DNA of 64,000 bases from Aeromicrobium marinum DSM 15272 (GCF_000160775.2 NZ_CM001024.1:2727241-2791240), one strand, 5' to 3'. Counted from the first letter of the stretch, positions 19,406-31,790 are shown. The notes: a model not told the origin generated them from the letters alone. A program made the numbers and translations.

Positions 19406-20362
19406 ATGGCGATGAGCGAACGGTTGGGGAGTGCATCCTCGGACCGTTCCGCGGCGTCCGGTCTCACGTGGACGGTCGGGTCCGTGGCCTCGCGCACCGG
19501 ACTGCCCGCCTCCACCCTGCGCACCTGGGAGCGTCGCTACGGCATCGGACCCACCGAGCGGACCAGTGGGGGGCACCGCCGGTACACGGAGCTGGACATC
19601 GCCCGGGTCGAGCTGTTGAACCGGCTGATCGCCCGCGGGGTCTCGGCTCGCGAGGCGGCCCAGGTCGCGTCCACCTACGACGGCAGGGACGCTCCCCGCC
19701 CCCCGGACGGATCCGACGTGACGGCCCTGGTGCACGAGCCGGACGCGATGATCCACGCCGTCCTCGAGGCCGCGGCCACGCACAACGGTGAGCGCATCAG
19801 CAGCATCCTCGGCGCCGCGGTGGACACCCACGACGTCGTCACGGCCTGGACCGACTACTTCGCGCCGGCCCTGGTGCGGATCGGCGAGGAGTGGTCGGCG
19901 GGCAACGTCGACATCGCCGCCGAGCACCTGGTCAGCGAGCGGCTGTCGGTGGAGCTGCGCGCCTTCGTGCACCGCAAGCCCGATCTCGACCACGAGCGCG
20001 GCACCGTGCTGCTCGCCAGCGCCGAGGACGACCAGCACTCGCTGCCGGTCGTGGCCCTGCAGGCGGCACTCGCCGACCGCGGCATCGCCTGCCACTCGCT
20101 GGGCGCCCGGCTGCCCGCCTCCTCGCTGGCCAAGGTCATCGCGACGCTCGATCCGCGGGTCGTCTTCCTGTGGGCCTCGTTGCCGCGCCCGTCGGTCGAC
20201 CAGCTCTGGAAGGTCGTCACCGCCACGCCGCCGTCGTCGACCGTGCTCATCGGTGGTCCCGGCTGGCCCGCGGACCCGCTCGTCGACCCCGGCGACCGGG
20301 AGCCGACGCGCACGAGAGACCTGGCGGACGCGGTCGACCGGGTGACCGGCCTGCTGGCGTGA
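19406..20362 (+). CDS. MerR-type regulator with cobalamin-binding domain (CarH/LitR-like)
   Basis: 318 residues. The N-terminal MerR winged helix (about 21-90) contains VASRTGLPASTLRTWERRYG and GGHRRYTELDI. The C-terminal half carries the CarH-type B12 module: W163 nine residues before E173-H174 (EEWSAGNVDIAAEHL) in the helix bundle, and H211 in EDDQHSLP in the Rossmann part, as the lower cobalt ligand. CarH proteins hold adenosylcobalamin as a light sensor and release DNA on illumination. ATG 19406 is used; a second ATG lies at 19412. GAGAAT ends 6 nt upstream. ATGCC-N6-GGCAT at 19354-19369 is a possible operator. No carotenoid genes are nearby, so its targets are open. Confidence 0.82.
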   Translation: MAMSERLGSASSDRSAASGLTWTVGSVASRTGLPASTLRTWERRYGIGPTERTSGGHRRYTELDIARVELLNRLIARGVSAREAAQVASTYDGRDAPRPPDGSDVTALVHEPDAMIHAVLEAAATHNGERISSILGAAVDTHDVVTAWTDYFAPALVRIGEEWSAGNVDIAAEHLVSERLSVELRAFVHRKPDLDHERGTVLLASAEDDQHSLPVVALQAALADRGIACHSLGARLPASSLAKVIATLDPRVVFLWASLPRPSVDQLWKVVTATPPSSTVLIGGPGWPADPLVDPGDREPTRTRDLADAVDRVTGLLA

Positions 20363-20365
20363 GGG

Positions 20366-21028
20366 TCAGGCGGGCCGGTCGGCGTCGACCGGGCCGTACA
20401 GGGCGCAGCGCGCCCGGGTGGACCACGCCCAGTACCGGTCGCCGAACGACCAGTGCCACCACTCGGTCGGGTAGTTGACCAACCCCGCCGCGCCCAGGGC
20501 GTCGGCGAGCGTCGCCCGGTGCTCGCGGGCCTGCGACGAGATGTTCGCCGCATCGAAGTAGCAGGCGCCCTCGGACTCCTCCGGCGTCGCGTTGACCGCC
20601 GTGCCCAGGTCGAGCGGCCGCCCCGCCACGTCCGCCAGGGTGAGGTCGATCGCCGCGCCCGCCACGTGCGGCGCGACCTCGGGCGGGGAGATGTAGCGGC
20701 TCGCGAGCCGGCGCAGCTGCAGGTCGGTCAGGTCGGGGTCGGCCGTGCGCAGCTCGGCGCAGTAGGCGTCGAAGTGCCGTCGCTGGACCGCCGGCTCCCG
20801 GTGGCCCTCGACGATCATGAGCCGGACACCCGCCGGCACCAGCTCGGTGGCGTGCAGCAGCCGGTCGGCGACGCCGCGCCGGACCGACGACCAGGCCGGG
20901 CCCTCGTTGACCTTGAGGTGACTGAACGCGAACCCGCCCAGCTCGCGCAGGTCGACCAGCGGCTCGCCGACCTCCTCGACGCCGATCTCGGTGATCTGCG
21001 GATCGGCGAGCAGCACGAGGTCGGTCAC
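20366..21028 (-). CDS. D-alanyl-D-alanine dipeptidase-like (VanX/M15D) protein
   Basis: 220 residues. Zinc-ligand motifs of M15 peptidases are visible as PHVAGAAIDLTL (HxxxxxxD) and the C-terminal EWWHWSFGDRYWAW, with LMIVEGHREP supplying the conserved arginine region. VanX-like enzymes cleave D-Ala-D-Ala; in strains without vancomycin operons they act in wall turnover. No signal peptide is seen, consistent with a cytoplasmic dipeptidase. GTG 21028 is preceded by TACCGT with a 6-nt gap, so leaderless. It is convergent with the MerR gene and divergent from the next gene. Confidence 0.8.
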   Translation of the reverse strand: MTDLVLLADPQITEIGVEEVGEPLVDLRELGGFAFSHLKVNEGPAWSSVRRGVADRLLHATELVPAGVRLMIVEGHREPAVQRRHFDAYCAELRTADPDLTDLQLRRLASRYISPPEVAPHVAGAAIDLTLADVAGRPLDLGTAVNATPEESEGACYFDAANISSQAREHRATLADALGAAGLVNYPTEWWHWSFGDRYWAWSTRARCALYGPVDADRPA

Positions 21029-21080
21029 GGCGTCACGGTAGCGCTCCCGTCGCCGCCCTACCGACGAGTAGCATCGGGGC

Positions 21081-21884
21081 ATGACCGACGAGCGCGTGAT
21101 CACCGAGATCGACGGACCCATTGCCCGGGTGTGGCTGAACCGACCCGACAAGCTCAACGGGGTGGACTTCGGGATCCTCGACGGACTCGTGGCCGCCGCC
21201 GGACGGATCGAGAAGGACCGCGACGTCCGCGCCGTGGTCCTGTCGGGCCGCGGCGACTCGTTCTGCGCCGGGCTCGACTTCGCCACCGTCAACAAGACGC
21301 CGCGCAAGGTCTTCTCGCACTTCGTCCCGAACCCGTTGCGAGGCACCAACGGGTTCCAGCAGTCGCTGTGGGCCTGGCGCCGCCTGCCGGTCCCGGTGGT
21401 CGCGGTCACCCGCGGGCACGTGTTCGGAGCCGGTATCCAGCTCGCCCTCGCGGCGGACTTCCGGTTCACGACCCCCGACGCCCAGTGGTCGGTGCTGGAG
21501 GCCAAGTGGGGCCTCGTCCCCGACATGAGCGGCACCGTCCCGCTCGTGGAGCAGCTGCCGCTCGACCTCGCCAAGCGGTTGTCGATGACCGGCGAGGTCT
21601 TCACCGGTCAGCAGGCCGCCGACTGGGGGCTCGCCACGGGGAGCGACCTCGACCCCGAGAAGCCGGCCCTCGAGCTCGTCCACCAGCTGATCGCGCGGTC
21701 GCCGGACTCCGTGGCGGCCACCAAGCGCCTGCTCAACGAGGCGTCGCGCCGCAGCGTCCGGGCCCAGTTCGCGCTGGAGCGGCGCCTGCAGCTGAAGATG
21801 TTCCGCTCCCCCAACACCAAGGTCGCGCGCGCTGCAGGCGCGAGGCGGCAGGACCCGGAGTTCGGCCCGCGCACCTTCGGTTGA
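21081..21884 (+). CDS. enoyl-CoA hydratase/isomerase family protein
   Basis: 267 residues of the crotonase family. Oxyanion-hole segments are VVLSGRGDSFCAGLDFATV and GHVFGAGIQLALAADFRFTT, followed by AKWGLVPDMSGTVPL. ALQFS-type acidic residues (D in PDMSG) resemble those of delta-isomerases as well as hydratases, so the reaction is uncertain. TAGCAT at 21069-21074 ends 6 nt before the ATG, giving a leaderless transcript. The promoter faces that of the VanX-like gene, with only about 28 bp between the two -10 elements. Confidence 0.85.
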   Translation: MTDERVITEIDGPIARVWLNRPDKLNGVDFGILDGLVAAAGRIEKDRDVRAVVLSGRGDSFCAGLDFATVNKTPRKVFSHFVPNPLRGTNGFQQSLWAWRRLPVPVVAVTRGHVFGAGIQLALAADFRFTTPDAQWSVLEAKWGLVPDMSGTVPLVEQLPLDLAKRLSMTGEVFTGQQAADWGLATGSDLDPEKPALELVHQLIARSPDSVAATKRLLNEASRRSVRAQFALERRLQLKMFRSPNTKVARAAGARRQDPEFGPRTFG

Positions 21885-21905
21885 GCCGCCGGTAGGGTGG
21901 ACCGG

Positions 21906-22670
21906 GTGACTGACGAGAAGCCGGGCAAGAAGGTCGCGGACCAGTACGACCGCGGATACGACTACACGTCCTACTGGGACCACCGCGACTACGAGCACGC
22001 GGCCGAGGAGGCCGCCCTGCGCACCCTGCTCGAGGGGCGCCACTTCGCCCGCGCGGCCGACATCGGGGGTGGCTTCGGTCGCCTGTGCCTGCTGCTGCGC
22101 GAGTACGCCGACCACGTCACGCTCGCCGAGCCCAGCCAGACCCAGCTCGACGCGGCCGTGAAGGTGCTGGCGAACACCGACGTCGCCCAGGTCCGCATGC
22201 AGGCCGACGACCTGCAGTTCGCCGACGGCGAGCTGGATCTCGTCACGATGGTGCGGGTCATGCACCACATCCCCGAACCCACGACCGAGTTCGCCGAGAT
22301 CGCCCGGGTGCTGGCGCCGGGGGGCACCGCGATCATCGAGGTCGCCAACTACGGTCACTTCAAGAACCGTCGGGCGCACCGCAAGGCGGGCACGTCGCTG
22401 CCCACCGAGCCGGTCAGCATCCGCACGGCGCCGGCCGACGAGCCCGACGCGATCGCCTTCGTCAACCACAACATCGACACCGTGGTCGGTCAGCTGTCGG
22501 CCGCGGGGCTGAGCCTGCACGACAAGCTGAGCGTGTCGAACCTGCGCAGCCAGAAGCTCAAGAAGGTGCTCCCGCACGGCGCGATGGTCGCGGTCGAGAA
22601 GCGTCTCCAGCGCCGGCTGGCGAAGAACGACTTCGGCCCCAGCATCTTCCTGGAGCTGCGCAAGGCCTGA
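21906..22670 (+). CDS. class I SAM-dependent methyltransferase
   Basis: 254 residues with the SAM-binding motif I AADIGGGFGRLCLLL, acidic motif LAEPSQTQLDAA, and post-motif DLVTMVRVMHHIPEP as in methyltransferase-11 type enzymes. The C-terminal part (LSVSNLRSQKLKKVLPHGAM) is typical of a group of actinobacterial enzymes with unknown substrates. TAGGGT at 21893-21898 ends 7 nt before GTG 21906, so it is probably leaderless and not dependent on the upstream crotonase gene, which ends 21 nt earlier. Confidence 0.82.
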   Translation: MTDEKPGKKVADQYDRGYDYTSYWDHRDYEHAAEEAALRTLLEGRHFARAADIGGGFGRLCLLLREYADHVTLAEPSQTQLDAAVKVLANTDVAQVRMQADDLQFADGELDLVTMVRVMHHIPEPTTEFAEIARVLAPGGTAIIEVANYGHFKNRRAHRKAGTSLPTEPVSIRTAPADEPDAIAFVNHNIDTVVGQLSAAGLSLHDKLSVSNLRSQKLKKVLPHGAMVAVEKRLQRRLAKNDFGPSIFLELRKA

Positions 22671-22682
22671 GCGGACGCCCGG

Positions 22683-23762
22683 TCAGCCGTCGGTCAGGCC
22701 GTCCAGCACGGCCCGCACGGTGCCGGGGTGGTCGGCAAAGATCCCGTCGACGCCGGCCTCCACCAGCGCCCTGACCTCGCCGGCCACGTCGCCCCGGGCC
22801 GCGGGGTCGGCGCCGATCCGGAGGTCCGCGGGCAGGAAGCGGTTCTCGGCGCGCACCGTGTAGACGACGACCTTCAGTCCCGCACGGTGCGCCTCGTCGG
22901 TGATCGGGGACGGCGCGGTCAGGTGACCGAGGGCGTCGCGCGGGACCACGCTGTCCTTCTCCGGGCCCAACCACTGGGCGTATGTCGAGATCTCGCGGAG
23001 CCCCGCCGGCGACATCAGGTCGGCGTAGGTGCGGGGGTCTCCGGCTGCGGCGAGGTCGAAGGGCGCGCCGGTGGCGGACGTCAGCTGCACCAGCTCGACC
23101 TCGGACCGGGCGGCCAGCCATCGCAGCCCGGCCGTCTCGAACGACTGCACCGCGATCCTCGCGTGTCGGTGGTCGAGGCCCGCGGTGCGCAGCGACCGCA
23201 GCAGCGGCTCCTCCAACGGAAGCCCGATCGAGGCGAAGTACGTCGGGTGCTTGGTCTCGGGCGTCACGCCGATCCGGCGGCCGAGGCGGCGGCCCTCGGA
23301 CTCGGCGAGCCGGAGGATCTCGTCGAAGGTGGGGACCGGGTACCGGCCGTCGAAGCGCGTGTTGTCGGGACGTACCGCGGGCAGGCGCTCGATCGCGCGC
23401 AGGGTCCGCAGCTCGGCGAGGGTGAAGTCCTCCGTGAACCAGCCCTCCACGGTCCGGCCGTCGATCGCCCGGGTCGTGCGGCGGTCCGCGAACTCGGGAT
23501 GGTCCCCCACGTCGGTCGTGCCGCTGATCTCGTTCTCGTGGCGTGCCACCAGGACGCCGTCCCGCGTGGACACGAGGTCGGGCTCGATGTGGTCGGCCCC
23601 CAGGCGGATCGCCAGCCGGTAGGCGGCCAGGGTGTGCTCGGGCCGGTGCCCGGAGGCCCCCCGGTGCGCGAAGAGCTCGACCGTGCGGGGCGCGGCGGCC
23701 GTGGGCAGCACGGGACCGCGGGACGGCAGGGCCCGCACCGGGCCGGGATGCACGAGCGACAT
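22683..23762 (-). CDS. glycerophosphodiester phosphodiesterase (GlpQ type)
   Basis: 359 residues. The catalytic HRGASGHRPEHT motif near residue 34 supplies the conserved HR and E, and HIEPDLVSTRDGVLVARHE supplies the metal ligands. A long insertion between residues about 75 and 110 (GTTDVGDHPEFADRRTTRAI) and the PTFDEILRLAE region are typical of GlpQ-type enzymes. It hydrolyses glycerophosphodiesters to glycerol-3-phosphate and an alcohol. The N-terminus is Pro/Ala-rich without a clear signal peptide. No RBS is strong; the ATG at 23762 gives the usual length. Confidence 0.9.
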   Translation of the reverse strand: MSLVHPGPVRALPSRGPVLPTAAAPRTVELFAHRGASGHRPEHTLAAYRLAIRLGADHIEPDLVSTRDGVLVARHENEISGTTDVGDHPEFADRRTTRAIDGRTVEGWFTEDFTLAELRTLRAIERLPAVRPDNTRFDGRYPVPTFDEILRLAESEGRRLGRRIGVTPETKHPTYFASIGLPLEEPLLRSLRTAGLDHRHARIAVQSFETAGLRWLAARSEVELVQLTSATGAPFDLAAAGDPRTYADLMSPAGLREISTYAQWLGPEKDSVVPRDALGHLTAPSPITDEAHRAGLKVVVYTVRAENRFLPADLRIGADPAARGDVAGEVRALVEAGVDGIFADHPGTVRAVLDGLTDG

Positions 23763-23848
23763 GCTCCGACTGCACGCCCGCGGGGTGTCAGGCAGGTGTG
23801 GCCGGGCCGGCCCTCAGGTGAACAGTGTCCGTCGGGCGGTGCCGCAGG

Positions 23849-24373
23849 TCAGAGCACGTCGAGCCGGCGGAGCACGGCCCGCACGTGGTCGAGCGCGCGG
23901 GCGTCGGCCAGACCGGTGGTGTCGTCGAAGTACAGCCCGTCCCCGATCAGCTGGATGGTCCGCGCCAACGAATCGTCACCGAGGTGCTCCTGCAGCACGC
24001 CGAACCACGCCTCCCGCAGGTCCGCCAGGGCGGCCGAGGCGCGGGGGTCGCTCTCCTGCGCGATGCGTGCCGTGGCGATGAGGGCCCGGTCGAAGTCGCT
24101 GCCGGAGTCGACGGACGTCTCGAGGTAGAAGTCGACGGGCCCGTTCGGGGCCTGACGCATGCGGACGGTGTCGTCCTCGCCCTGGGCGCGCAGCCGATCG
24201 AGCATGCCCTCGACCAGGTCGTCCTTGCTGTGGAAGTGGTAGAGCAGGCCGCCCTTGGAGACACCGGCCTCCGCCGCCACGGCGTCGAGCGTCGCACTGC
24301 GACTGCCGGCGCCGACCACGAGCGTCTCGAACGCGTCGAGCAACCGGTCTCGCGTCGATCGATCGCCGGTCAT
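23849..24373 (-). CDS. TetR family repressor of the adjacent efflux gene
   Basis: 174 residues. The N-terminal helix-turn-helix reads SATLDAVAAEAGVSKGGLLY then HFHSKDDLVEGML; the C-terminal half is a variable ligand-binding domain. It is divergent from a 14-helix MFS pump, and a perfect 10-bp inverted repeat sits between the two starts. The usual circuit is repression of both genes, relieved by the pumped compound. Confidence 0.9.
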   Translation of the reverse strand: MTGDRSTRDRLLDAFETLVVGAGSRSATLDAVAAEAGVSKGGLLYHFHSKDDLVEGMLDRLRAQGEDDTVRMRQAPNGPVDFYLETSVDSGSDFDRALIATARIAQESDPRASAALADLREAWFGVLQEHLGDDSLARTIQLIGDGLYFDDTTGLADARALDHVRAVLRRLDVL

Positions 24374-24433
24374 GCGCCGAGTGTAGGTCGCGCTGCGGCG
24401 GGTGTGGCGAGACGCACCCCGTCCTCGTTCGCT

Positions 24434-24457
24434 ACTGTACCGTCCAGACGGTACAGT
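24434..24457. promoter_or_regulatory. TetR operator: perfect palindrome between tetR and the MFS gene
   Basis: ACTGTACCGT-CCAG-ACGGTACAGT is a perfect 10-bp inverted repeat. A TACAGT hexamer at its right edge serves as a -10 for the MFS gene, and the symmetric TACAGT on the other strand serves tetR. Binding here would block both promoters. Confidence 0.85.
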
Positions 24458-24501
24458 GATCTCGACGCACCCGTAGCCGACGCTCCGAAAGGGGGCCCGC
24501 C

Positions 24502-26013
24502 ATGACCACCACCACCCGCGACCTCACCCCGACCCGCGCCACGGCCCGCGACTGGCTGGCCCTCGCCGTCCTGATGCTGCCCGTGCTGCTGGTGTCGGTC
24601 GACAACACCGTCCTGAGCTTCGCGCTCCCCGAGATCAGCACCGAGCTGCGACCGACCGGCTCGCAGCTGCTGTGGATCGTGGACGTCTACGCGCTCATGC
24701 TCGCCGGTCTGCTGATCGCGATGGGCAGTCTCGGCGACCGGATCGGTCGCCGCCGGCTGCTGCTCGTGGGCGCTGCCGGCTTCGGTGCCGCGTCGGTGGT
24801 GGCCGCGTTCAGCCCGAGCGCCGAGGCCCTGCTGGTCGCCCGGGCGATGCTCGGCTTCTTCGGCGCGATGCTCATGCCGTCGACGCTCTCGCTGATCCGC
24901 AACGTGTTCCTGCACCCCCACGACCGCCGGCTCGCGATCGCGACGTGGGCTGCGATGTTCTCCGGCGGCGCCGCCCTCGGTCCGATCCTGGGCGGCGTGC
25001 TGCTCGAGCACTTCTGGTGGGGCTCGGTCTTCCTCATCAACGCACCGGTGGTGCTCGTGTTCGTGCCGCTCGCCGTGGTGCTGCTCCCGGAGTCGCGCGA
25101 CCCGCGCCCCGGACCGGTCGACCTGCCGTCGATCGTGCTGTCGCTGTTGGCGATGCTGCCGGTCGTGTACGGCATCAAGCACCTCGCCAAGGCCGGTGTC
25201 GACGACGTCACGCTGCTCTCCTTCGGCGTCGGCCTGGGATGTGCGGTGCTGTTCGTGCGCCGTCAGCAGCGGCTCGCGTCGCCGATGGTCGACGTCACGC
25301 TGTTCACCGACCCGGTCTTCAGCGGGGCGATCGTGGCGAACCTTCTGAGCCTGATGGGTCTGGCCGGGTTCCTGTTCTTCGGCGCACAGCTGCTGCAGCT
25401 CGTCCTCGGTCTGTCGCCGCTGGCGTCGGCCCTGGTCCTGCTGCCCGGTCTGGTCGTCACGGTGGCAGGCGGCTTCATGGCGGTCCGGCTGGTGCGGGTC
25501 GTCCCGGTGCGGGTGCTGGTCAGCCTCAGCTTCGTGGCCTCCTCGATCGGGTACGCGATCGCCGCGTTCACCGGGCAGCCCACGGTCACCAGCGTGCTCG
25601 TGGCCTTCGCCGTGATGGGACTCGGCATCGGGATCGCCGAGACGCTCACGAACGACCTCGTCCTCAGCAGCGTGCCGCCCCACAAGGCCGGTGCCGCGTC
25701 GGCGATCTCCGAGACCGCGTACGAGGTCGGGGCCGTGCTGGGCACGGCCGTGCTCGGCAGCGTGCTCACCGCCACCTACCGCGGCCACCTGCAGGTGCCG
25801 CCGATGTTCGCCACCGACAGCGCCGCCTACGAGACGCTCGGCAGCACCCTCGAGCAGGCGTCGCGCCTCTCGGCCCACCTGGGCGGGCCGCTCGCGGAGT
25901 CCGCGCGGGAGGCGTTCGACCTCGGGGTGCAACGAGCCTCGGGCGTCGCGATCGTGGTGGCGCTGCTGGCCGCCGCCGTCTCGTGGCGGACCCTCGCGAA
26001 CGCCCCCCGGTGA
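24502..26013 (+). CDS. MFS drug:proton antiporter, DHA2 (14-helix) family
   Basis: 503 residues, about 14 membrane helices. The signature SVDNTVLSFALPEI in helix 1, LGDRIGRRRLL after helix 2 and the helix-5 motif ALGPILGG (motif C) assign it to the EmrB/QacA group; LfrA of mycobacteria is a close type. It exports cationic or hydrophobic compounds using the proton gradient. ATG 24502 has a GAAAGGGGG site just upstream. It is controlled by the divergent TetR gene and has no partner subunit. Confidence 0.92.
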   Translation: MTTTTRDLTPTRATARDWLALAVLMLPVLLVSVDNTVLSFALPEISTELRPTGSQLLWIVDVYALMLAGLLIAMGSLGDRIGRRRLLLVGAAGFGAASVVAAFSPSAEALLVARAMLGFFGAMLMPSTLSLIRNVFLHPHDRRLAIATWAAMFSGGAALGPILGGVLLEHFWWGSVFLINAPVVLVFVPLAVVLLPESRDPRPGPVDLPSIVLSLLAMLPVVYGIKHLAKAGVDDVTLLSFGVGLGCAVLFVRRQQRLASPMVDVTLFTDPVFSGAIVANLLSLMGLAGFLFFGAQLLQLVLGLSPLASALVLLPGLVVTVAGGFMAVRLVRVVPVRVLVSLSFVASSIGYAIAAFTGQPTVTSVLVAFAVMGLGIGIAETLTNDLVLSSVPPHKAGAASAISETAYEVGAVLGTAVLGSVLTATYRGHLQVPPMFATDSAAYETLGSTLEQASRLSAHLGGPLAESAREAFDLGVQRASGVAIVVALLAAAVSWRTLANAPR

Positions 26014-26053
26014 CCCAGCCCCGCGGGGCCGGGGAGAGGGGCGCGGGGTGGGG

Positions 26054-26581
26054 TCAGTCGAGCAGACCGGACCGGGCCATGCGACCGAGCAGCTCGCGCA
26101 TGGCCGAGTCGCCGATGCGTGCCGAGTGCGGCGTGGAGTTGAGCAGCCCGAACGTCGCCTGCACCGCCGATCGCGCGGTGGCCCGGTCCAGCTCGGGCCG
26201 CCGGGCCCGGAGCGCGTCGACCCACACGTCGATGTAGTCCAGCTGCAGCCGCCGCACGGCGGCACGCCCCTCGGGGGCCAGCTGCGACCACTCCCGCTCC
26301 TGCACCACGATCAGCGCGGGGTGCGTCAACGCGAACTCGATGTGGAACCCGATCAGCGCGTCCAGGTCACCCGCCCGCTCCCGCCCCCCGGTCAGCAGGT
26401 GCTGGCTGATGTCGAGCAGGGTGTGGGTCAGCAGCTCGTCCTTGCCGGCGAAGTGCTTGTAGATCGCCGGGCCCGAGATGCCGCACGCCGTCCCGATGTC
26501 GTGCATCGACACCCCGCGCGATCCACGGGCCGCGAACAGCTCGGCCGCGACGTCGAGGATCTGCTGCCGGCGGGGTGTCAT
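26054..26581 (-). CDS. TetR family regulator of the leucine-degradation genes
   Basis: 175 residues. The helix-turn-helix GVSMHDIGTACGISGPAIYK then HFAGKDELL is near the N-terminus, and the C-terminal domain is TetR_C-like. It is divergent from the methylcrotonyl-CoA carboxylase and HMG-CoA lyase genes, with a 46-bp gap holding palindromes at the -10 region. Similar TetR proteins control isovaleryl-CoA catabolism in other actinobacteria. TATGCT (26593-26588 on this strand) ends 6 nt before the ATG, so it is leaderless. Confidence 0.85.
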   Translation of the reverse strand: MTPRRQQILDVAAELFAARGSRGVSMHDIGTACGISGPAIYKHFAGKDELLTHTLLDISQHLLTGGRERAGDLDALIGFHIEFALTHPALIVVQEREWSQLAPEGRAAVRRLQLDYIDVWVDALRARRPELDRATARSAVQATFGLLNSTPHSARIGDSAMRELLGRMARSGLLD

Positions 26582-26587
26582 CCCGGG

Positions 26588-26621
26588 AGCATACCCAGAT
26601 CTGGTTAATGACTGTTAACCT
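26588..26621. promoter_or_regulatory. divergent leaderless promoters with operator palindromes
   Basis: GGTTAA-N6-TTAACC (26603-26620) overlaps the carboxylase -10 TAACCT (26616-26621), which ends 6 nt before GTG 26628. CCAGATCTGG (26595-26604) is a perfect 10-bp palindrome next to the tetR -10 TATGCT (26593-26588). The two sites sit exactly where a TetR dimer would block both directions. Confidence 0.7.
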
Positions 26622-26627
26622 CACCGG

Positions 26628-28211
<1,584 letters not shown>

Positions 28212-28241
28212 CGGCATGAGCGAGCGCGAGCGAGTGAATAG

Positions 28242-30072
<1,831 letters not shown>

Positions 30073-30080
<8 letters not shown>

Positions 30081-31014
30081 GGCGGCGGGCGACGACCTGC
30101 CCGCGGTCGTCCCGGCGCCCGACCTGCCCGCGGCCGTGACCGTGTACGAGGTCGGCCCCCGCGACGGCCTGCAGAACGAGTCGTCGATCGTCCCGCTCGA
30201 GGTCAAGGTCGAGTTCGTCGAACGGCTCGTCGCGGCCGGGCTGCCGGTCGTCGAGGCCACGAGCTTCGTCCACCCCCGGTGGGTACCGCAGCTGGCGGAC
30301 GCCGCCGAGCTGGTGGCGCGGCTGCCACTCGCCGGACCCGTTCCCCTGCCGGTGCTCGTGCCGAACGACCGTGGCCTCGACCGGGCGATCGAGGCGGGCT
30401 GCACCCACGTGGCGGTGTTCGCGAGCGCCACCGAGACGTTCGCGCACCGCAACCTCAACACCGACCTCGACGGGCAGATGGCGATGATCGAGCCGGTGGC
30501 GCGACGCGCCCGCGAGGCCGGTCTCGACGTGCGGGCCTACGTCTCGATGTGCTTCGGCGACCCGTGGGAGGGCCGGGTCGATCCCGACCAGGTCGTGGCC
30601 GTCGGTCGCCGCCTGCTCGACCTCGGTGCGTCGCAGCTGTCGATCGGGGACACCATCGGCGTGGGGACCCCGGGCGCCGTGACGGACCTCGTCGGCCGTT
30701 TCACCGCCGCCGGCACACCGGTCGACCGGCTGGCGCTGCACTTCCACGACACCTACGGGCAGGCCCTCGCCAACGCCCTGGCCGGGCTCCGGGCCGGCGT
30801 GACCACGTTCGACGCCTCGGCGGGCGGTCTCGGTGGCTGCCCCTACGCGCAGAGCGCCACCGGCAACCTGGCCACCGAGGACCTGGTGTGGATGCTGACC
30901 GGCCTGGGCATCGACCACGGCGTCGACCTCGGCCGGCTGGTCGCCACCAGCACGTGGATGGCGGCGCGACTCGGCCGCACGAGCCCGAGCGCCGTGGTGC
31001 GCGCACTGGGTTGA
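30073..31014 (+). CDS. hydroxymethylglutaryl-CoA lyase
   Basis: 313 residues of the HMGL-like TIM-barrel family: YEVGPRDGLQNE at the start of the barrel (R and D catalytic), VEATSFVHPRWVPQLADA, and the cysteine signature AGGLGGCPYAQSATGN. It splits HMG-CoA into acetoacetate and acetyl-CoA, the last step of leucine degradation. The gene overlaps the carboxylase alpha gene by 8 nt, so the three genes form one operon. Isovaleryl-CoA dehydrogenase and methylglutaconyl-CoA hydratase are not adjacent. Confidence 0.93.
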
Positions 31015-31036
31015 CGGGCTGGGCTGACGGGCCGGG

Positions 31037-31708
31037 TCAGCCCAGGCGGCGGTCGCGCAGCTCGTCGGCGGCGTACCGGCCGACCTGCCAGGTGGCCCAC
31101 CCGTCGGAACCTCCGGCGACGGCGCCACCGACCAGCGGCACCCGACGGGCCACGAGGGTGATCGCCCGGCGTCCGATGGTCCGCGAGATCAGCTCGGAGG
31201 TGACCTCGGTCGCGATCCTCTTGTCCAGCTCCGGGTCGTGGACCGGCGAGGTCGCCAGCGCCATCGGACCGGTCGGCAGCTTCTGCTGCTTGACCAGGAC
31301 GTCGACGGTGTCGCGGCCCAGCATGCAGGCCAGGATCGCGTTGCGGACCCGCGGCTCCTCGAGGTCGTAGCCGCGCAGGTGGGCGATGCCGGCCACCAGG
31401 TGGCACTGCACCAGCATCACGCCGGCCACGTTGGCCGGCACCGCGACCGCCGTGGTGGCGAGACCGCCGAGGTTCGTCACGAATCCCTGCGCCCCGGCGA
31501 GGCCGGTGTGCACCCGCGTCAGGGAGGCCACGGCCTCCTCCACGTCGCCGCCGGCGTCCACCAGGCGGCTGGTGGCGGAGTCGGCAGCCGACCGTAGCGG
31601 TCCGACGCCGTCGATCGCCATGTCGAGCACCGACCTGACGAAGCTCCAGCCCACCTGCGGGGCGACCTTCGACCCGGCGGTCACGGCAGCGCTCTTCCTG
31701 AGTCCCAT
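31037..31708 (-). CDS. EcsC family protein
   Basis: 223 residues. The central region (ATTAVAVPANVAGVMLVQCH, VRNAILACMLG) and the C-terminal VPLVGGAVAGGSDGWATWQV fit the EcsC family, named after a protein encoded beside a Bacillus ABC transporter; its biochemical role is unknown. Two amphipathic or membrane-associated stretches are visible. TAGACT (31720-31715 on this strand) ends 6 nt before the ATG, so the transcript is probably leaderless. Confidence 0.75.
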   Translation of the reverse strand: MGLRKSAAVTAGSKVAPQVGWSFVRSVLDMAIDGVGPLRSAADSATSRLVDAGGDVEEAVASLTRVHTGLAGAQGFVTNLGGLATTAVAVPANVAGVMLVQCHLVAGIAHLRGYDLEEPRVRNAILACMLGRDTVDVLVKQQKLPTGPMALATSPVHDPELDKRIATEVTSELISRTIGRRAITLVARRVPLVGGAVAGGSDGWATWQVGRYAADELRDRRLG

Positions 31709-31790
31709 GATCGAAGTCTAGGGAGCGGCCGCACGCAGGGCACGGGCGTCCGCCGGCGGGTAGCCTCGGCAGCGACCGACGGGAGGCGAC

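Noticed and set aside
20366..21028. Part of a vancomycin-resistance operon
   Set aside because: No vanH, vanA, vanR or vanS homolog is nearby. VanX-like dipeptidases are common in ordinary wall turnover.
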